The translations under genes and the position numbers were made by a program. Below, in pieces: positions 1-8,655 of a stretch of 64,000 nucleotides of DNA. Location of the stretch: the NCBI GenBank assembly GCA_002404895.1, contig DHKO01000015.1, positions 1 to 64,000 of the forward strand, written 5' to 3'. Source of the DNA: Treponema sp. UBA4692. Lineage in GTDB: Bacteria; Spirochaetota; Spirochaetia; Treponematales; Treponemataceae. How positions within the stretch are numbered: position 1 is the first letter of the stretch; every line of letters begins with the position of its first letter. The notes beneath the pieces were generated by a model, which did not search any database, was not told where the DNA came from, and worked only from the letters and a program-made list of their open reading frames with translations.

Positions 1-58
1 AAAAGCCCGGCGATGAACAAAAGTTTCATGGGGAAAACTTTGTTGCTCATTGCCGGGC
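1..58 (-). terminator. Intrinsic terminator of the frameshifted lipoprotein gene
   Basis: Read on the minus strand, AGCCCGGC..AATGAGC is followed by an imperfect complement ending GCCGGGCT and then TTTT. The long stem has a small loop and lies about 40 nt after the stop codon of the lipoprotein gene at 98. Confidence 0.75.
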
Positions 59-97
59 TGGAAATTAAGGTTTTGTGCTTATTCCGTTGTTGCGATT

Positions 98-1167
98 TTA
101 TTTTTCAACTATAGAAAGTGCTGTTATACGAGCGTTCGATGTAGCTGTGCTGGCAATCGTATATTCGCCTGCTTCTGCGATTTCCCATGTGAATTCTTTT
201 GCGGTTTTTCCTGTTACAGAATTTTGTGTCCCATTTACAGTTATAGCAGATGTGTTTGAGTCTCCCGTGCTTAGAAATGTAACCTTAACTGTTGCCGCTC
301 CTGAAAGTGTAAAGTTTAATTCACCCTCTGCATTTAATTGAAGAGAAGAAATCTTTGTCAAAGCCTTGTCTGTATACCAAAAAGCTTTATCATCTTTTGA
401 AGGTGTAAGGACATCAAGAATTTTACTTGAAGCAGGAATCATAAATGTTCCGTTTTTTCCTGAAGCAGCAGTGTTTGTAAGTCCTGATGTTGTTGTAGAA
501 AAGTCAAGCTCGCTCATGTTGACTGTCAAGTTAATTTTCTCTGTGCCGCCGGTTTCTCCACCAGTCTCGCTTCCGCCTGTCTCTCCACCAGTTTCACCTC
601 CGGTTTCGCTTCCGCCGGTCTCACCGCCGCTAGAGCCAGCCACCTTGATAATTAAAGTTGCATTCGAAGGAGCCTTGTCAACCTTTGTGTAAGTGGTTGT
701 AACTGTTTCGCCGTCATCAGTCTCTGTTATTGTGAATGATTTTTTGTCAGAAGCAATAGTTCCTTCGATTGTTTCTGTTTTCTCGTTTTCGTCATCATCT
801 TTATATTTATTTGTGATAGTAATTTTAGAGCCGTCAATAACATAAGTGAATGTGTCTTTTTCAGAAGAATAAGCAATATCCACAGAATTTGTTTTTGTGA
901 GGTCTAGGTCTTTGTAATCAATAGAATCAACATCAGCTGCATATCCAGTGCCTTTTGAGCTGTCTTCGATATGGATATACACAGCATTCTTATAAGTTAA
1001 ACTGATATCTTCTGTTACGTCTTGCGAAATATCCTCTGCTGCCCAGTAGGTATTCTCAAAGCCGTTTTTCCGTCATCTCCGCCGTCATCATCGCTAGAGC
1101 AGGCGATAAAGTTTGTCATTGCGAACAGTGCAGCAAATGCCGCCGCAATTCTTAACATTTTTTTCAT
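98..1167 (-). pseudogene. Frameshifted secreted lipoprotein with Gly-Glu-Thr repeat linker
   Basis: The gene begins with ATG at 1167 behind a GGAGGAG ribosome site. It encodes a lipoprotein signal (MKKMLRIAAAFAALFAMTNF, then IAC lipobox with lipidated Cys) followed by an Asp-rich stretch. After about 33 codons the frame breaks at an A5 run (T5 at 1065-1069 on the plus strand). One extra A would join it to the downstream frame, which reads NGFENTYWAAEDIS and continues to the stop at 98. The joined product would be about 356 residues: lipoprotein leader, a beta-rich domain, a linker of GGETGGSET-type repeats (541-635), and a C-terminal domain with alternating hydrophobic residues like an outer-surface beta-sandwich. 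The function is not recognised. The break could be phase variation, real decay or a sequencing error in the homopolymer. A GTG at 982 could start an unexported fragment, but that is unlikely. Confidence 0.8.
541..635 (-). repeat. In-frame tandem repeat coding for (T/S)GGE linker
   Basis: About seven degenerate units built on GGTGGAGAAACCGGC-like 12-15 nt modules encode alternating GGETGG and GGSETGG. This is a flexible linker between two domains of the frameshifted lipoprotein. Unit number is likely to vary between strains. Confidence 0.8.
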
Positions 1168-1189
1168 AATTCTCCTCCAAAAAAGAACT

Positions 1190-1248
1190 TTTTCTTAGAT
1201 AAGAAAATGATAATATGTTTTTTGTAGAAAATGGGGGGGGGGTTGTAG
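1190..1248 (-). promoter_or_regulatory. Promoter region with G10 tract and palindromic operator
   Basis: For the lipoprotein gene on the minus strand, a -10 box TATTAT (1210-1215) precedes a perfect 8-bp-arm palindrome TTTTCTTA-GA-TAAGAAAA (1190-1207) at the expected transcription start. Seventeen bp upstream of the -10, the place of the -35 box is filled by a run of ten C (G10 at 1233-1242 on the plus strand). A length change of this tract would alter the spacing and sequence of the -35 region. The promoter assignment is inferred. Confidence 0.5.
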
Positions 1249-1342
1249 AATACCGACATTTTTCCATGTTTTATTATGGAAAATACAATGTTTTTGCTTC
1301 TGCTCATTAAATTTTCCCCCATTTTCGTGCTAGAATCTCGCT

Positions 1343-1906
1343 ATGGCTTGCGTTTATTCCTACGGTTCTCCGCTCGGGGAGATTTTGATTGAAAGCGACG
1401 GAGATTTTTTGACAGGACTCTTCTTTAAGGATTCCCCTGACTCAAAAAAGCATAAAATTTTTGAATCGGATTATGTTCAAGACAAAAAAGATGCCCGCGA
1501 TTCTGGCATTTCTGCCGTTGCCGAAACTTGCCGCTGGCTCGACATTTATTTTTCGGGGCGGAATCCTGATTTTACTCCGAAATTCAAAATCGAAAATCTT
1601 ACGCCGTTCAGAAAACTTGTCGTTGCGGAGATGATGAAAATTCCGTTCGGAAAAACTGCGACTTACGGCGAGATTGCCAAGAAAATCGCGGCCGAAAAAG
1701 AGATTGAAAAGATGAGCGCTCAGGCGGTCGGCGGAGCTGTCGGCTGGAATCCGCTTTGCATAATTGTGCCGTGCCACCGCGTTGTCGGCTCAAACGGAAG
1801 TCTGACAGGCTACGGCGGCGGAATCAAAAACAAAATCGCGCTTTTAAAAATAGAGGGAATCGACGTTGGAAAGTTTTCCGTTCCGAAAAAAATTGCCACT
1901 GACTGA
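1343..1906 (+). CDS. ogt: Methylated-DNA--protein-cysteine methyltransferase
   Basis: DNA-repair protein that transfers an alkyl group from O6-alkylguanine to its own cysteine in a suicide reaction. The 187-residue product has the active-site motif PCHRVV with Cys144, preceded by the helix-turn-helix region (PFGKTATYGEIA, about 101-112; AVGGAVGWNP). The following GSLTGYGGG..KIALLKIEG is typical of the Ogt/MGMT C-terminal domain. The N-terminal ribonuclease-like domain is present (residues 1-85), so the length is normal. There is no Shine-Dalgarno sequence. A TAGAAT box at 1331-1336 ends exactly 6 nt before the ATG, which suggests a leaderless mRNA. It is divergent from the lipoprotein gene and convergent with purB. 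Confidence 0.95.
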   Translation: MACVYSYGSPLGEILIESDGDFLTGLFFKDSPDSKKHKIFESDYVQDKKDARDSGISAVAETCRWLDIYFSGRNPDFTPKFKIENLTPFRKLVVAEMMKIPFGKTATYGEIAKKIAAEKEIEKMSAQAVGGAVGWNPLCIIVPCHRVVGSNGSLTGYGGGIKNKIALLKIEGIDVGKFSVPKKIATD

Positions 1907-1964
1907 AATTCCTTTTTTCAGCCAGAGGCAACGTTCGTTTCTTATTTATCTTCTACCGCTTTTT

Positions 1965-3386
1965 TTATTTCATCAGCTCGCGGTATTTGCGTGCAAGTCG
2001 CGCTGATTTTTTCGCGGCAAGTCCGCAGTAGTTCGCAGGATGTTCAAAGAAGTTCGCTGGATTTTCAACCCCGAGCTTTTCAAGCTGCGCAGTGATGTCC
2101 GCATATTCTTTTTCGTGAGTTTTGAGCACTTCAAAGAATGTTTTTCCTGTTTTTTCGGCTTCGAGCGTGATTTTTCTGATAATCTCGTGGCCGTCGTTAT
2201 AGCCGGCTTCTCCAAGAAGAATATATGCAGGCTCTGCAAGAACTCCGCCCTTGACTTTTCCGCCCGCGCTTTCAAGATTTTTCGCCATGTTGTCGCGGTC
2301 TGCCTGCAGTCCTTTTACGACAGAGTTCATTCTGCTTGCCGCCATCGTGAATCCTGAAACGTAGTCCGCTATGAATCTCTGGCTTGCCGAGTTTGTAAGG
2401 TCGCGCTGGTGCTCTGAAATCTGATCCATATAGAATGTGATTACGCGCGGACACATCGCTTTCCAGAGGGATTTTACGTGCTCGCTGTTCCACGGATTGC
2501 GTTTCTGAGGCATTGTCGAAGAGCCGACCTGAGTCGCCGCAAAATATTCGAAAACCTCGCCGATTTCTGAACGCTGCAAGTTGCGCAAATCGTCTGCAAG
2601 ATTCGCGATAATTCCGAACGCCACGTTCATCTCAAGCAACAGGCGAAGAACGTGCTCAGGCTCTACAAGCTGGTTTGAATATTCAGACGGCTTAAGTCCC
2701 AAAAATTCAGTATAAATGCGTTCAAGCTCCTCCGGGTCTTTTACAATCATCGAAGGTCCGTTGTAAGAGCCGACCGGGCCAGCAAGTTTTCCAACCAAGT
2801 CGTTTGAAAGCTCTTCGATTTTTAAGATTGATTTTCCAAGCCGGGCTACAAATTCCGCAATTTCCCATCCGAAAGTGATTGGAACTGCGTGCTGTCCGTG
2901 TGTGCGTCCAACCTGCGGAGTCGCGCTTTCACGTTCTGCAATGTCGCAAAGATAATTTTCAAGTTTTTTAAGCTCAGGCAAGACAACATTCTTCGTAACA
3001 TCTCTCATTCTGCAAGACAAGGCTGTGTCAAGAATATCTACAGAAGTCGCTCCAAGATGGATTAGAGGCCCGATTTTCGAGTCAACTTTTGTCTTCATAA
3101 CATTCACGAGCGCGCGGATATTGTGCTTTGTTTTTTCCTCTTCCGCGTAAACTTCTTCCGGGTCGATTTTTTCTGCCACATCGTCAAGATTTTTCGCAAG
3201 CTCTTCTGTGAGCTGTCCGCGCACTTTCAAATGCGCCTTTACAAGAGCCGCCTCGCATTTTGCACACGAGCGGATAGAAGCTGTTTCAGAAATATAATTT
3301 GAAAGTCCGTCAAAAACCGCCTTTTCAGAAAGCGAATAGCGGTGGTCAATGCAAGAAAGATTGTCAAAAATGTTACGTGTTTCCAT
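1965..3386 (-). CDS. purB: Adenylosuccinate lyase
   Basis: Cytosolic enzyme of purine synthesis. It cleaves SAICAR to AICAR and adenylosuccinate to AMP, releasing fumarate. The 473-residue product has the fumarase/aspartase superfamily signature GSSTMPQKRNPWNSE (about residues 288-302), the upstream TxVDILDTA-like region (about 110) and the conserved RTHGQHAVP block (about 160). The length is usual for the longer bacterial PurB group. The start codon follows TATAAT (3395-3400) by only 8 nt, with TTGTGT 17 bp further upstream, so the transcript is probably leaderless or nearly so. It is monocistronic, convergent with ogt. Confidence 0.95.
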   Translation of the reverse strand: METRNIFDNLSCIDHRYSLSEKAVFDGLSNYISETASIRSCAKCEAALVKAHLKVRGQLTEELAKNLDDVAEKIDPEEVYAEEEKTKHNIRALVNVMKTKVDSKIGPLIHLGATSVDILDTALSCRMRDVTKNVVLPELKKLENYLCDIAERESATPQVGRTHGQHAVPITFGWEIAEFVARLGKSILKIEELSNDLVGKLAGPVGSYNGPSMIVKDPEELERIYTEFLGLKPSEYSNQLVEPEHVLRLLLEMNVAFGIIANLADDLRNLQRSEIGEVFEYFAATQVGSSTMPQKRNPWNSEHVKSLWKAMCPRVITFYMDQISEHQRDLTNSASQRFIADYVSGFTMAASRMNSVVKGLQADRDNMAKNLESAGGKVKGGVLAEPAYILLGEAGYNDGHEIIRKITLEAEKTGKTFFEVLKTHEKEYADITAQLEKLGVENPANFFEHPANYCGLAAKKSARLARKYRELMK

Positions 3387-3707
3387 AGAAAGAAATTATA
3401 GTAAAATGAGAGAAAATACACAATTAAAAGCGATTTCGCTAAAAGTGAACAATTATCCATATATAATAAGAATGAACAGTGAGCGATGATGTCCAAACTG
3501 ATTTTCTGATGAAAAAAGAGTTTCCTTGACTGAAATCTTGAAGAAAAATAATAATCTATTTCCCGGAATCTTATAGCGTCAATTTTGTGTTTTCTTTAAT
3601 ATTTCTCTTACGCAGAAAAAACTTAGGGGCGAACAAAATCTTCAAGAGGCGGTTTTTTCTGAACGCGGCGGTTTGGTCTGCCGTATTTCTTTTTTAGGTG
3701 GCTCATT
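3387..3707. other. Intergenic region, divergent promoters
   Basis: The left end holds the purB promoter (TTGTGT, 17 bp, TATAAT at 3395-3423, minus strand). The rest is an AT-rich leader of the decarboxylase gene with a GC-rich patch (3650-3690) just before its ribosome site AGGTGG. I see no gene, tRNA or convincing terminator in it. Confidence 0.5.
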
Positions 3708-4880
3708 ATGTTCAATCGTAGTGACTACATTTCTGATTCCCATTGGAATCGTTTTCTGGAGTTCTCAAAGGACCTCGAGACTCCGAATGTCGTGATTAAT
3801 CTCAATCAGATTAAATTCAATTTTCTCAAGCTCAAGGACGCTTTTCCGTTCGCGCAGATTTATTATGCTGTAAAGTCGAATCCGGGCGAGCCAGTGCTGA
3901 AAATGCTTGCAGAGCTTGGCTCGAGCTTTGACATCGCTTCGCGCTACGAGCTTGACAAAGTGCTTGCGCTTGAAGTTTCTCCAGACCGTCTTTCTTACGG
4001 AAACACAATCAAGAAGGCGCGCGACATCAAGTATTTTTACGAAAAAGGCGTAAGAATGTTTGCGACCGACTCGAAAGATGATTTGCGCTCGATTGCAGAA
4101 AACGCTCCAGGCAGCCGTGTTTATGTGCGAATGCTTGTGGAAGGCTCTCAGTCGGCGGACTGGCCTTTGAGCCGGAAGTTCGGCTGCCACCCGGACATGG
4201 CCTATGATTTGCTTGTTCAGGCGCGCGATTTGGGGCTTACGCCGTATGGTGTTTCTTTTCATGTGGGCTCGCAGCAGCGCGACATAGGCGTTTGGAACGA
4301 GGCAATCGCAAAAGCTACTTACCTGTTTAATTCGCTTGAAGAGGAGGAAGGAATCCGTCTTTCGATGATTAACATGGGCGGCGGTTTTCCAGCTCATTAC
4401 ATTCAGCCGACAAACTCTCTTGCCGATTATGCAAGCGAAATTACACGCTATCTTCATGATGATTTTGGCGATGAGCTTCCTGCGATTATTCTTGAGCCAG
4501 GCCGTTCTCTTGTCGGAGATTCTGGAATACTCACGAGCGAAGTTATTCTTGTGAGCCGCAAAAACAACACGGCTTTGCAGCGCTGGGTCTATCAGGATGC
4601 AGGCAAGTTCAACGGTCTGATTGAAACTCTCGACGAGTCTATAAAATATCCTGTGATAACTTCAAAAGACAAGCCGGGCGAAAAAGACGGCGAGGTGATT
4701 CTTGCAGGGCCAACCTGCGACAGCATGGATATCATGTACGAAAAAATGAAATATCGCATGCCGACTACGCTCAAAAGCGGCGACCGTCTTTACTGGCTTT
4801 CGACTGGAGCTTACACAAGCACTTACGCGAGCGTTGAGTTCAATGGATTTCCGCCGATAAAAACTTACTTTATGGACTGA
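3708..4880 (+). CDS. Ornithine/diamine-type PLP decarboxylase (fold III)
   Basis: Pyridoxal-phosphate enzyme of the eukaryotic-type ornithine/lysine/diaminopimelate decarboxylase family. It probably makes putrescine (or cadaverine) by decarboxylating ornithine (or lysine). The 390-residue length fits ornithine decarboxylases. The PLP-binding lysine is in YYAVKSNPG (K56). HVGSQ (about 185), the phosphate-binding GGGFP (about 224) and EPGR (about 263) follow, then the catalytic CDSMD (C about 337) and the C-terminal GAYTSTYAS motif. The substrate cannot be fixed from motifs alone, but the lack of a DapF neighbour and the length favour ornithine. Start ATG at 3708 has AGGTGG 8 nt upstream. Confidence 0.85.
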   Translation: MFNRSDYISDSHWNRFLEFSKDLETPNVVINLNQIKFNFLKLKDAFPFAQIYYAVKSNPGEPVLKMLAELGSSFDIASRYELDKVLALEVSPDRLSYGNTIKKARDIKYFYEKGVRMFATDSKDDLRSIAENAPGSRVYVRMLVEGSQSADWPLSRKFGCHPDMAYDLLVQARDLGLTPYGVSFHVGSQQRDIGVWNEAIAKATYLFNSLEEEEGIRLSMINMGGGFPAHYIQPTNSLADYASEITRYLHDDFGDELPAIILEPGRSLVGDSGILTSEVILVSRKNNTALQRWVYQDAGKFNGLIETLDESIKYPVITSKDKPGEKDGEVILAGPTCDSMDIMYEKMKYRMPTTLKSGDRLYWLSTGAYTSTYASVEFNGFPPIKTYFMD

Positions 4881-5179
4881 TTTTTTTTGAAACGCAAGTT
4901 TTGTCTAGGCAGCAGACGTTTTTGCTTGCGCCTGCTGCCTTAAGCAAAGCTGCTTGATTTGCGGCTTTGCTTGCGTTTCCGTGTTTTCCCGTTGTTTTCT
5001 GCTTCATTTGTTAAAAATAAATATAAAAGCGCAACTTTTTATATCCGTCTGTGTCTATTTTCTTGGACGGACTTTTCGGCTGTCAATCATATTTCGTTTT
5101 ATTTTATTTTGCGACTGCATTTTAGCGGCAATATGATTTTCCGGCATTTTATTATCTTTATGTCCGTCAGGAGAAAAAA
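4881..5179 (+). other. Intergenic region with nested stem-loops
   Basis: An outer 10-bp stem (GAAACGCAAG 4889-4898 with CTTGCGTTTC 4970-4979) encloses two hairpins: AGGCAGCAG/CTGCTGCCT (4907-4915 with 4932-4940) and AGCAAAGC/GCTTTGCT (4943-4950 with 4964-4971). The last arm overlaps the outer stem by two bases. This could be a repeat element or a structured 3' UTR. The remainder up to the TTG start at 5180 is T-rich with no gene. Confidence 0.55.
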
Positions 5180-6847
5180 TTGAATTTTTATTCTGACTAC
5201 GTTGAAAACGGCACTGTTTACACAGATTATGAAGATTTGAAGAAAAACTTTAAAATCAAAGTTCCTGAGAATTTTAACTTCGCTTACGATATTGTTGACC
5301 GCTACGCGTCTCTCGCGCCTGAAAAACGCGCGCTTGTCTGGTGCGACGACTTGGGCGGGGAAAAAATCTTCAATTTCAAGGAGATTTCAGAAAAGTCAAA
5401 GCAGACTGCGAATTATCTTGTAAAGCACGGAATCAAAAAAGGCGACACTGTAATGCTTATTCTGCGCCGCCGCTACGAATTCTGGTATTTTATTCTTGCG
5501 CTTCACAGAATCGGCGCGATTGCAGTTCCTGCCACAAACCAGCTTTTGACAAAAGACATTGAGTACCGAACAAACGCGGCTCAAATCAAGATGATTGTCT
5601 CTTATGACGACGAGCCTGTTCAGGAGCGGATTGAGGCTGCAATGCCAGTGTCTCCGAGCGTGAAGGAGCTTGTTACTGTCGGCAAGGCGAGAGAAGGCTG
5701 GCAGACTTTTTATGACGAGCTTGACTCGCTTTCAAAGGAGTTTGACCGCCCGGCAGGCGAGAACGCGACTCACAACGAAGACATTATGCTTCTCTATTTC
5801 ACTTCCGGAACGAGCGGAAACCCGAAAATGGTCGAGCATAACTTCGCTTATCCTCTTGGACACATTGTAACGGCGAAATACTGGCAGAATGTTATTGATG
5901 ACGGGCTTCATCTAACAGTCGCTGAAACCGGCTGGGCAAAATCAGTCTGGGGCAAGCTCTACGGCCAGTGGATTTGCGGTTCTGCCGTCATGGTCTACGA
6001 TATGCTCACTTTTATGCCTTCAAGAATGATGAACGTGATTTCAAAATATCACGTGACGACTTTCTGCGCTCCGCCGACAACTTACCGCTTTCTTGTAAAG
6101 GCCGACGTGAAAAAATACGACATTTCCGCGCTGAAATACATCGTTACGGCAGGCGAGGCTCTTGACCCTGAGCTTTTTGAGGAAGTCTACAGATTCACCG
6201 GGCTTCGTATGTTCGAGGCTTTCGGTCAGACAGAAGCGACCGTTATGATTGGAAATTTCCCTGGAATGACTCCAAAGCCAGGCTCGATGGGAAAAAGCGC
6301 GCCGGGCTACGATATTGAGATTGTCCGCCCTGACGGAACAAAATGCGAGCCTAACGAGAACGGCTCGATTATAATCCGTCTTGACAAAGGCCGGCCGTTC
6401 GGTCTTTTCGCAGGATATTACAAAAATCAGGAGCTGACGGAAAAAGCTTTTGAAAACGGCGTTTACAACACTGGAGACGTTGCCCGCGTTGACGAGGACG
6501 GATACATCTGGTTTGTCGGGCGCAACGACGACGTAATCAAGACTTCTGGCTACCGCGTAAGCCCTTTTGAAGTTGAAAGCGCGCTTTTGCAGCATCCTGC
6601 GGTTCTTGAGTGCGCCGTTACAGGCGTGCCGGACGAAAGGCGAGGGCAGGCAATCAAGGCGACAATCGTTTTGAACGACGGATTCGAGCCTTCAAGAGAG
6701 CTGCAGCTTGAAATTTTTGACTTTATGAAGAAAAAAACAGCCGTTTACAAGCACCCGAGAATTATCGAGTTTGTAAAAGAGCTTCCGAAAACAATCAGCG
6801 GAAAAATCCGCCGCGTCGAAATCCGCGAAAAAGACAGCGGAAAGTAA
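5180..6847 (+). CDS. AMP-forming acyl-CoA synthetase (acetyl/medium-chain type)
   Basis: Activates a carboxylic acid to its acyl-CoA through an acyl-adenylate. The 555-residue protein has the P-loop-like YFTSGTSGNPKMVEH (about 205-220), the GEALDPE and FEAFGQTEATVMIGNFPGM blocks, the YNTGDVARVDEDGYIWFVGR adenylation motif and the C-terminal lysine in KTISGKIRRVE (about 538-548). It resembles the medium-chain acyl-CoA synthetase (ACSM-like) branch rather than classical Acs. The exact acid is unknown. The start is TTG at 5180, chosen because CAGGAG lies 6 nt upstream and there is no nearby ATG. An intrinsic terminator follows at 6864. Confidence 0.88.
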   Translation: MNFYSDYVENGTVYTDYEDLKKNFKIKVPENFNFAYDIVDRYASLAPEKRALVWCDDLGGEKIFNFKEISEKSKQTANYLVKHGIKKGDTVMLILRRRYEFWYFILALHRIGAIAVPATNQLLTKDIEYRTNAAQIKMIVSYDDEPVQERIEAAMPVSPSVKELVTVGKAREGWQTFYDELDSLSKEFDRPAGENATHNEDIMLLYFTSGTSGNPKMVEHNFAYPLGHIVTAKYWQNVIDDGLHLTVAETGWAKSVWGKLYGQWICGSAVMVYDMLTFMPSRMMNVISKYHVTTFCAPPTTYRFLVKADVKKYDISALKYIVTAGEALDPELFEEVYRFTGLRMFEAFGQTEATVMIGNFPGMTPKPGSMGKSAPGYDIEIVRPDGTKCEPNENGSIIIRLDKGRPFGLFAGYYKNQELTEKAFENGVYNTGDVARVDEDGYIWFVGRNDDVIKTSGYRVSPFEVESALLQHPAVLECAVTGVPDERRGQAIKATIVLNDGFEPSRELQLEIFDFMKKKTAVYKHPRIIEFVKELPKTISGKIRRVEIREKDSGK

Positions 6848-6863
6848 TTTTAGGGCTAGCTTC

Positions 6864-6913
6864 AAAAAGCGTGTTTTGAATTGAATTTAATTCGCTTCAA
6901 GGCACGCTTTTTT
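6864..6913 (+). terminator. Intrinsic terminator after the acyl-CoA synthetase gene
   Basis: AAAAAGCGTG..TTTTGAA pairs with TTCAA..GGCACGCTTTTTT. The stem is followed by six T. It lies 17 nt after the stop codon. Confidence 0.85.
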
Positions 6914-7102
6914 ATTTTAAATTTATGGACGAAGATTTTTTAGAGCGGCAAGTGATTTTCTGCAGCTCCGCATTTTTAGCTGTGATTGTTAGCCCGACGT
7001 TCCGCAGCTCGCTAGCCGCTCGGTCTTCCGCTTCGCTTCAGGCCTGCTTCGCTTGCGCTCGCAGCTGCTCCATGTCGGCGTAGGATTTTTCTTTGCTTAT
7101 AT

Positions 7103-8542
7103 TTATTCAAAATCAATCGAGCCTAAAAACTTTTCCTGAAACTGCGGAACAGCCGCAAGATTCACTTGGACTGCGTGCTTTTTTAGCTTCCGCGCTTTTT
7201 CGCGCAAATTCTGCGAGAATAAGAGCGCGCTTGCGCCTGAAAGAGCCGCGTTTCCAAGCTGGACAGTCGCGTTAGTTCCGTTGTTCAAGTTTTCAGGCAA
7301 AAGCCCGATTGCGCGCGCCTCTTCAAGGTTCATTTTAGAGCCGAATCCGCCTGCAATGCAGAAAACCGGCGTTTTGTCTGTTTTTTCAAGCAAGAACTGC
7401 AAGCCTGTTTTCACTGCGGATTTTGCAAGCTGCAAATTTCTGATGTCCTGCTGGGAAATGTAAACTGCGGGAGTAAGCTCAATGCAGTCTGTTCCGTCTC
7501 CGAGCTTTGACTTGTCTCGGAGAATTGCGCCGCCCGCATCGATATATTTGTTTTTCAGAAAAACCGCCGCCGCGCTTATAAGTCCTGAGCCGCAAATTCC
7601 TTTCGGATTCTTGTCTCCAATCGCGTGGCATTTCAGCTGTCCGTTGATGTATGAAACCGAGTCAATCGCGCCGTCAACCGCTGACATTCCGCAGCTTATG
7701 TTTGCAGCCTCAAACGCAGGTCCTGAAGCCGCCGCAGTGCAGATGATTTTTCCGTTTTTTTCTTCATTTCCCGGAAGATAAAGGCAAAGCTCGCTGTTTG
7801 TTCCGATGTCGGCAAGCAAAAGCGGTGTTTTCAGTTTTGGCTCTTCTTTTTCAAAATCCGATTTTTGCGGAACTGGAAATCCTGCCGCAATCATCGCGCA
7901 GACTGTGTCCGCTCCGATAAACGCGCCGATGCAGGGAGGAAAATAAATTTCAGTTTCTGGCGGAATCACGCTTGATGAGAAAATTTGAAGCATTTCTGGC
8001 GTTGGCGAGTCTAAAATTGCGCATTGCGGACAGCAAGTTCCGTTTCTCACTTGCTCCCAGCTCGCGGAAAAGTCAAAAAGCGTTGCTGGAGTAAAAGGAG
8101 CCGCCGCCATTTTGTCAACTGGTGTTCCAGCCACAAAAGAAAGCATCGTTGTGTTTCCAGTGATTACAATCTGCTTTACCGCAGGCTGAAATCCTCTCGG
8201 AAGCTTTTGCGCCGCAAGATTTACGGCTTTTGCGAACATTCTTTCAAGCTGGCAGATAATGCAGTAGTGCAGAGCGGAAGGTCCTGTTTCAACAATGTTT
8301 GCCGAGCCTGTCAGCGGAGGTCGTATCGAAAACGCGATTCTTCGGATAATGTCATAGCCGTATTTTATCTGGTCATTTTTTTCGGCGACGGTCGCGATGT
8401 GTTTTCGTTTTCCGAGCGTCCAGACTGAAACCGCAATCGTTGTTGTTCCAACGTCAACTGCAATTCCAAAATTCGCCGGCGAGACTGAATCCTGAACTTT
8501 CTCAGGAATTTCTGGAACAGCGCCTTCTGTTACAATCTGCAA
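7103..8542 (-). CDS. RACo-like ASKHA ATPase (corrinoid reductive activator type)
   Basis: The 479-residue protein matches the middle and C-terminal domains of RACo/RamA-type activators. These use ATP to reduce inactive Co(II) corrinoid proteins. Visible parts are the ASKHA phosphate loop FGIAVDVGTTTIAVSVW near residue 25, ITGNTTMLSFVAGTP (about 150), LLADIGTNSELCLY (about 245), CTAAASGPAFEA and ICGSGLISAAA. The N-terminal 2Fe-2S ferredoxin domain of classical RACo is missing, so electrons must come from elsewhere or the job differs. No corrinoid methyltransferase is nearby. Start TTG at 8542 has AAGGGG about 10 nt upstream; this choice is uncertain. Confidence 0.7.
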   Translation of the reverse strand: MQIVTEGAVPEIPEKVQDSVSPANFGIAVDVGTTTIAVSVWTLGKRKHIATVAEKNDQIKYGYDIIRRIAFSIRPPLTGSANIVETGPSALHYCIICQLERMFAKAVNLAAQKLPRGFQPAVKQIVITGNTTMLSFVAGTPVDKMAAAPFTPATLFDFSASWEQVRNGTCCPQCAILDSPTPEMLQIFSSSVIPPETEIYFPPCIGAFIGADTVCAMIAAGFPVPQKSDFEKEEPKLKTPLLLADIGTNSELCLYLPGNEEKNGKIICTAAASGPAFEAANISCGMSAVDGAIDSVSYINGQLKCHAIGDKNPKGICGSGLISAAAVFLKNKYIDAGGAILRDKSKLGDGTDCIELTPAVYISQQDIRNLQLAKSAVKTGLQFLLEKTDKTPVFCIAGGFGSKMNLEEARAIGLLPENLNNGTNATVQLGNAALSGASALLFSQNLREKARKLKKHAVQVNLAAVPQFQEKFLGSIDFE

Positions 8543-8655
8543 TTTAATTATCCCCTTGTGCCTTAATTTTGCAGTCGAAAGATTTTCATGTCAAGAACGG
8601 CTGCTGCCAGCTTTTATTATCAAAAATCGGCTTTTGCCGTCAAAATAAGAAAAAA

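Noticed and set aside
366..692. Plus-strand open frame rich in PPVSPPVSLPPV
   Set aside because: It is the reverse complement of the Gly-Glu-Thr repeat region of the lipoprotein gene; no ribosome site and no conserved motif.
4954..5183. Two short Phe/Arg-rich frames upstream of the acyl-CoA synthetase
   Set aside because: They begin within the nested stem structure, lack ribosome sites and show no protein-like composition.
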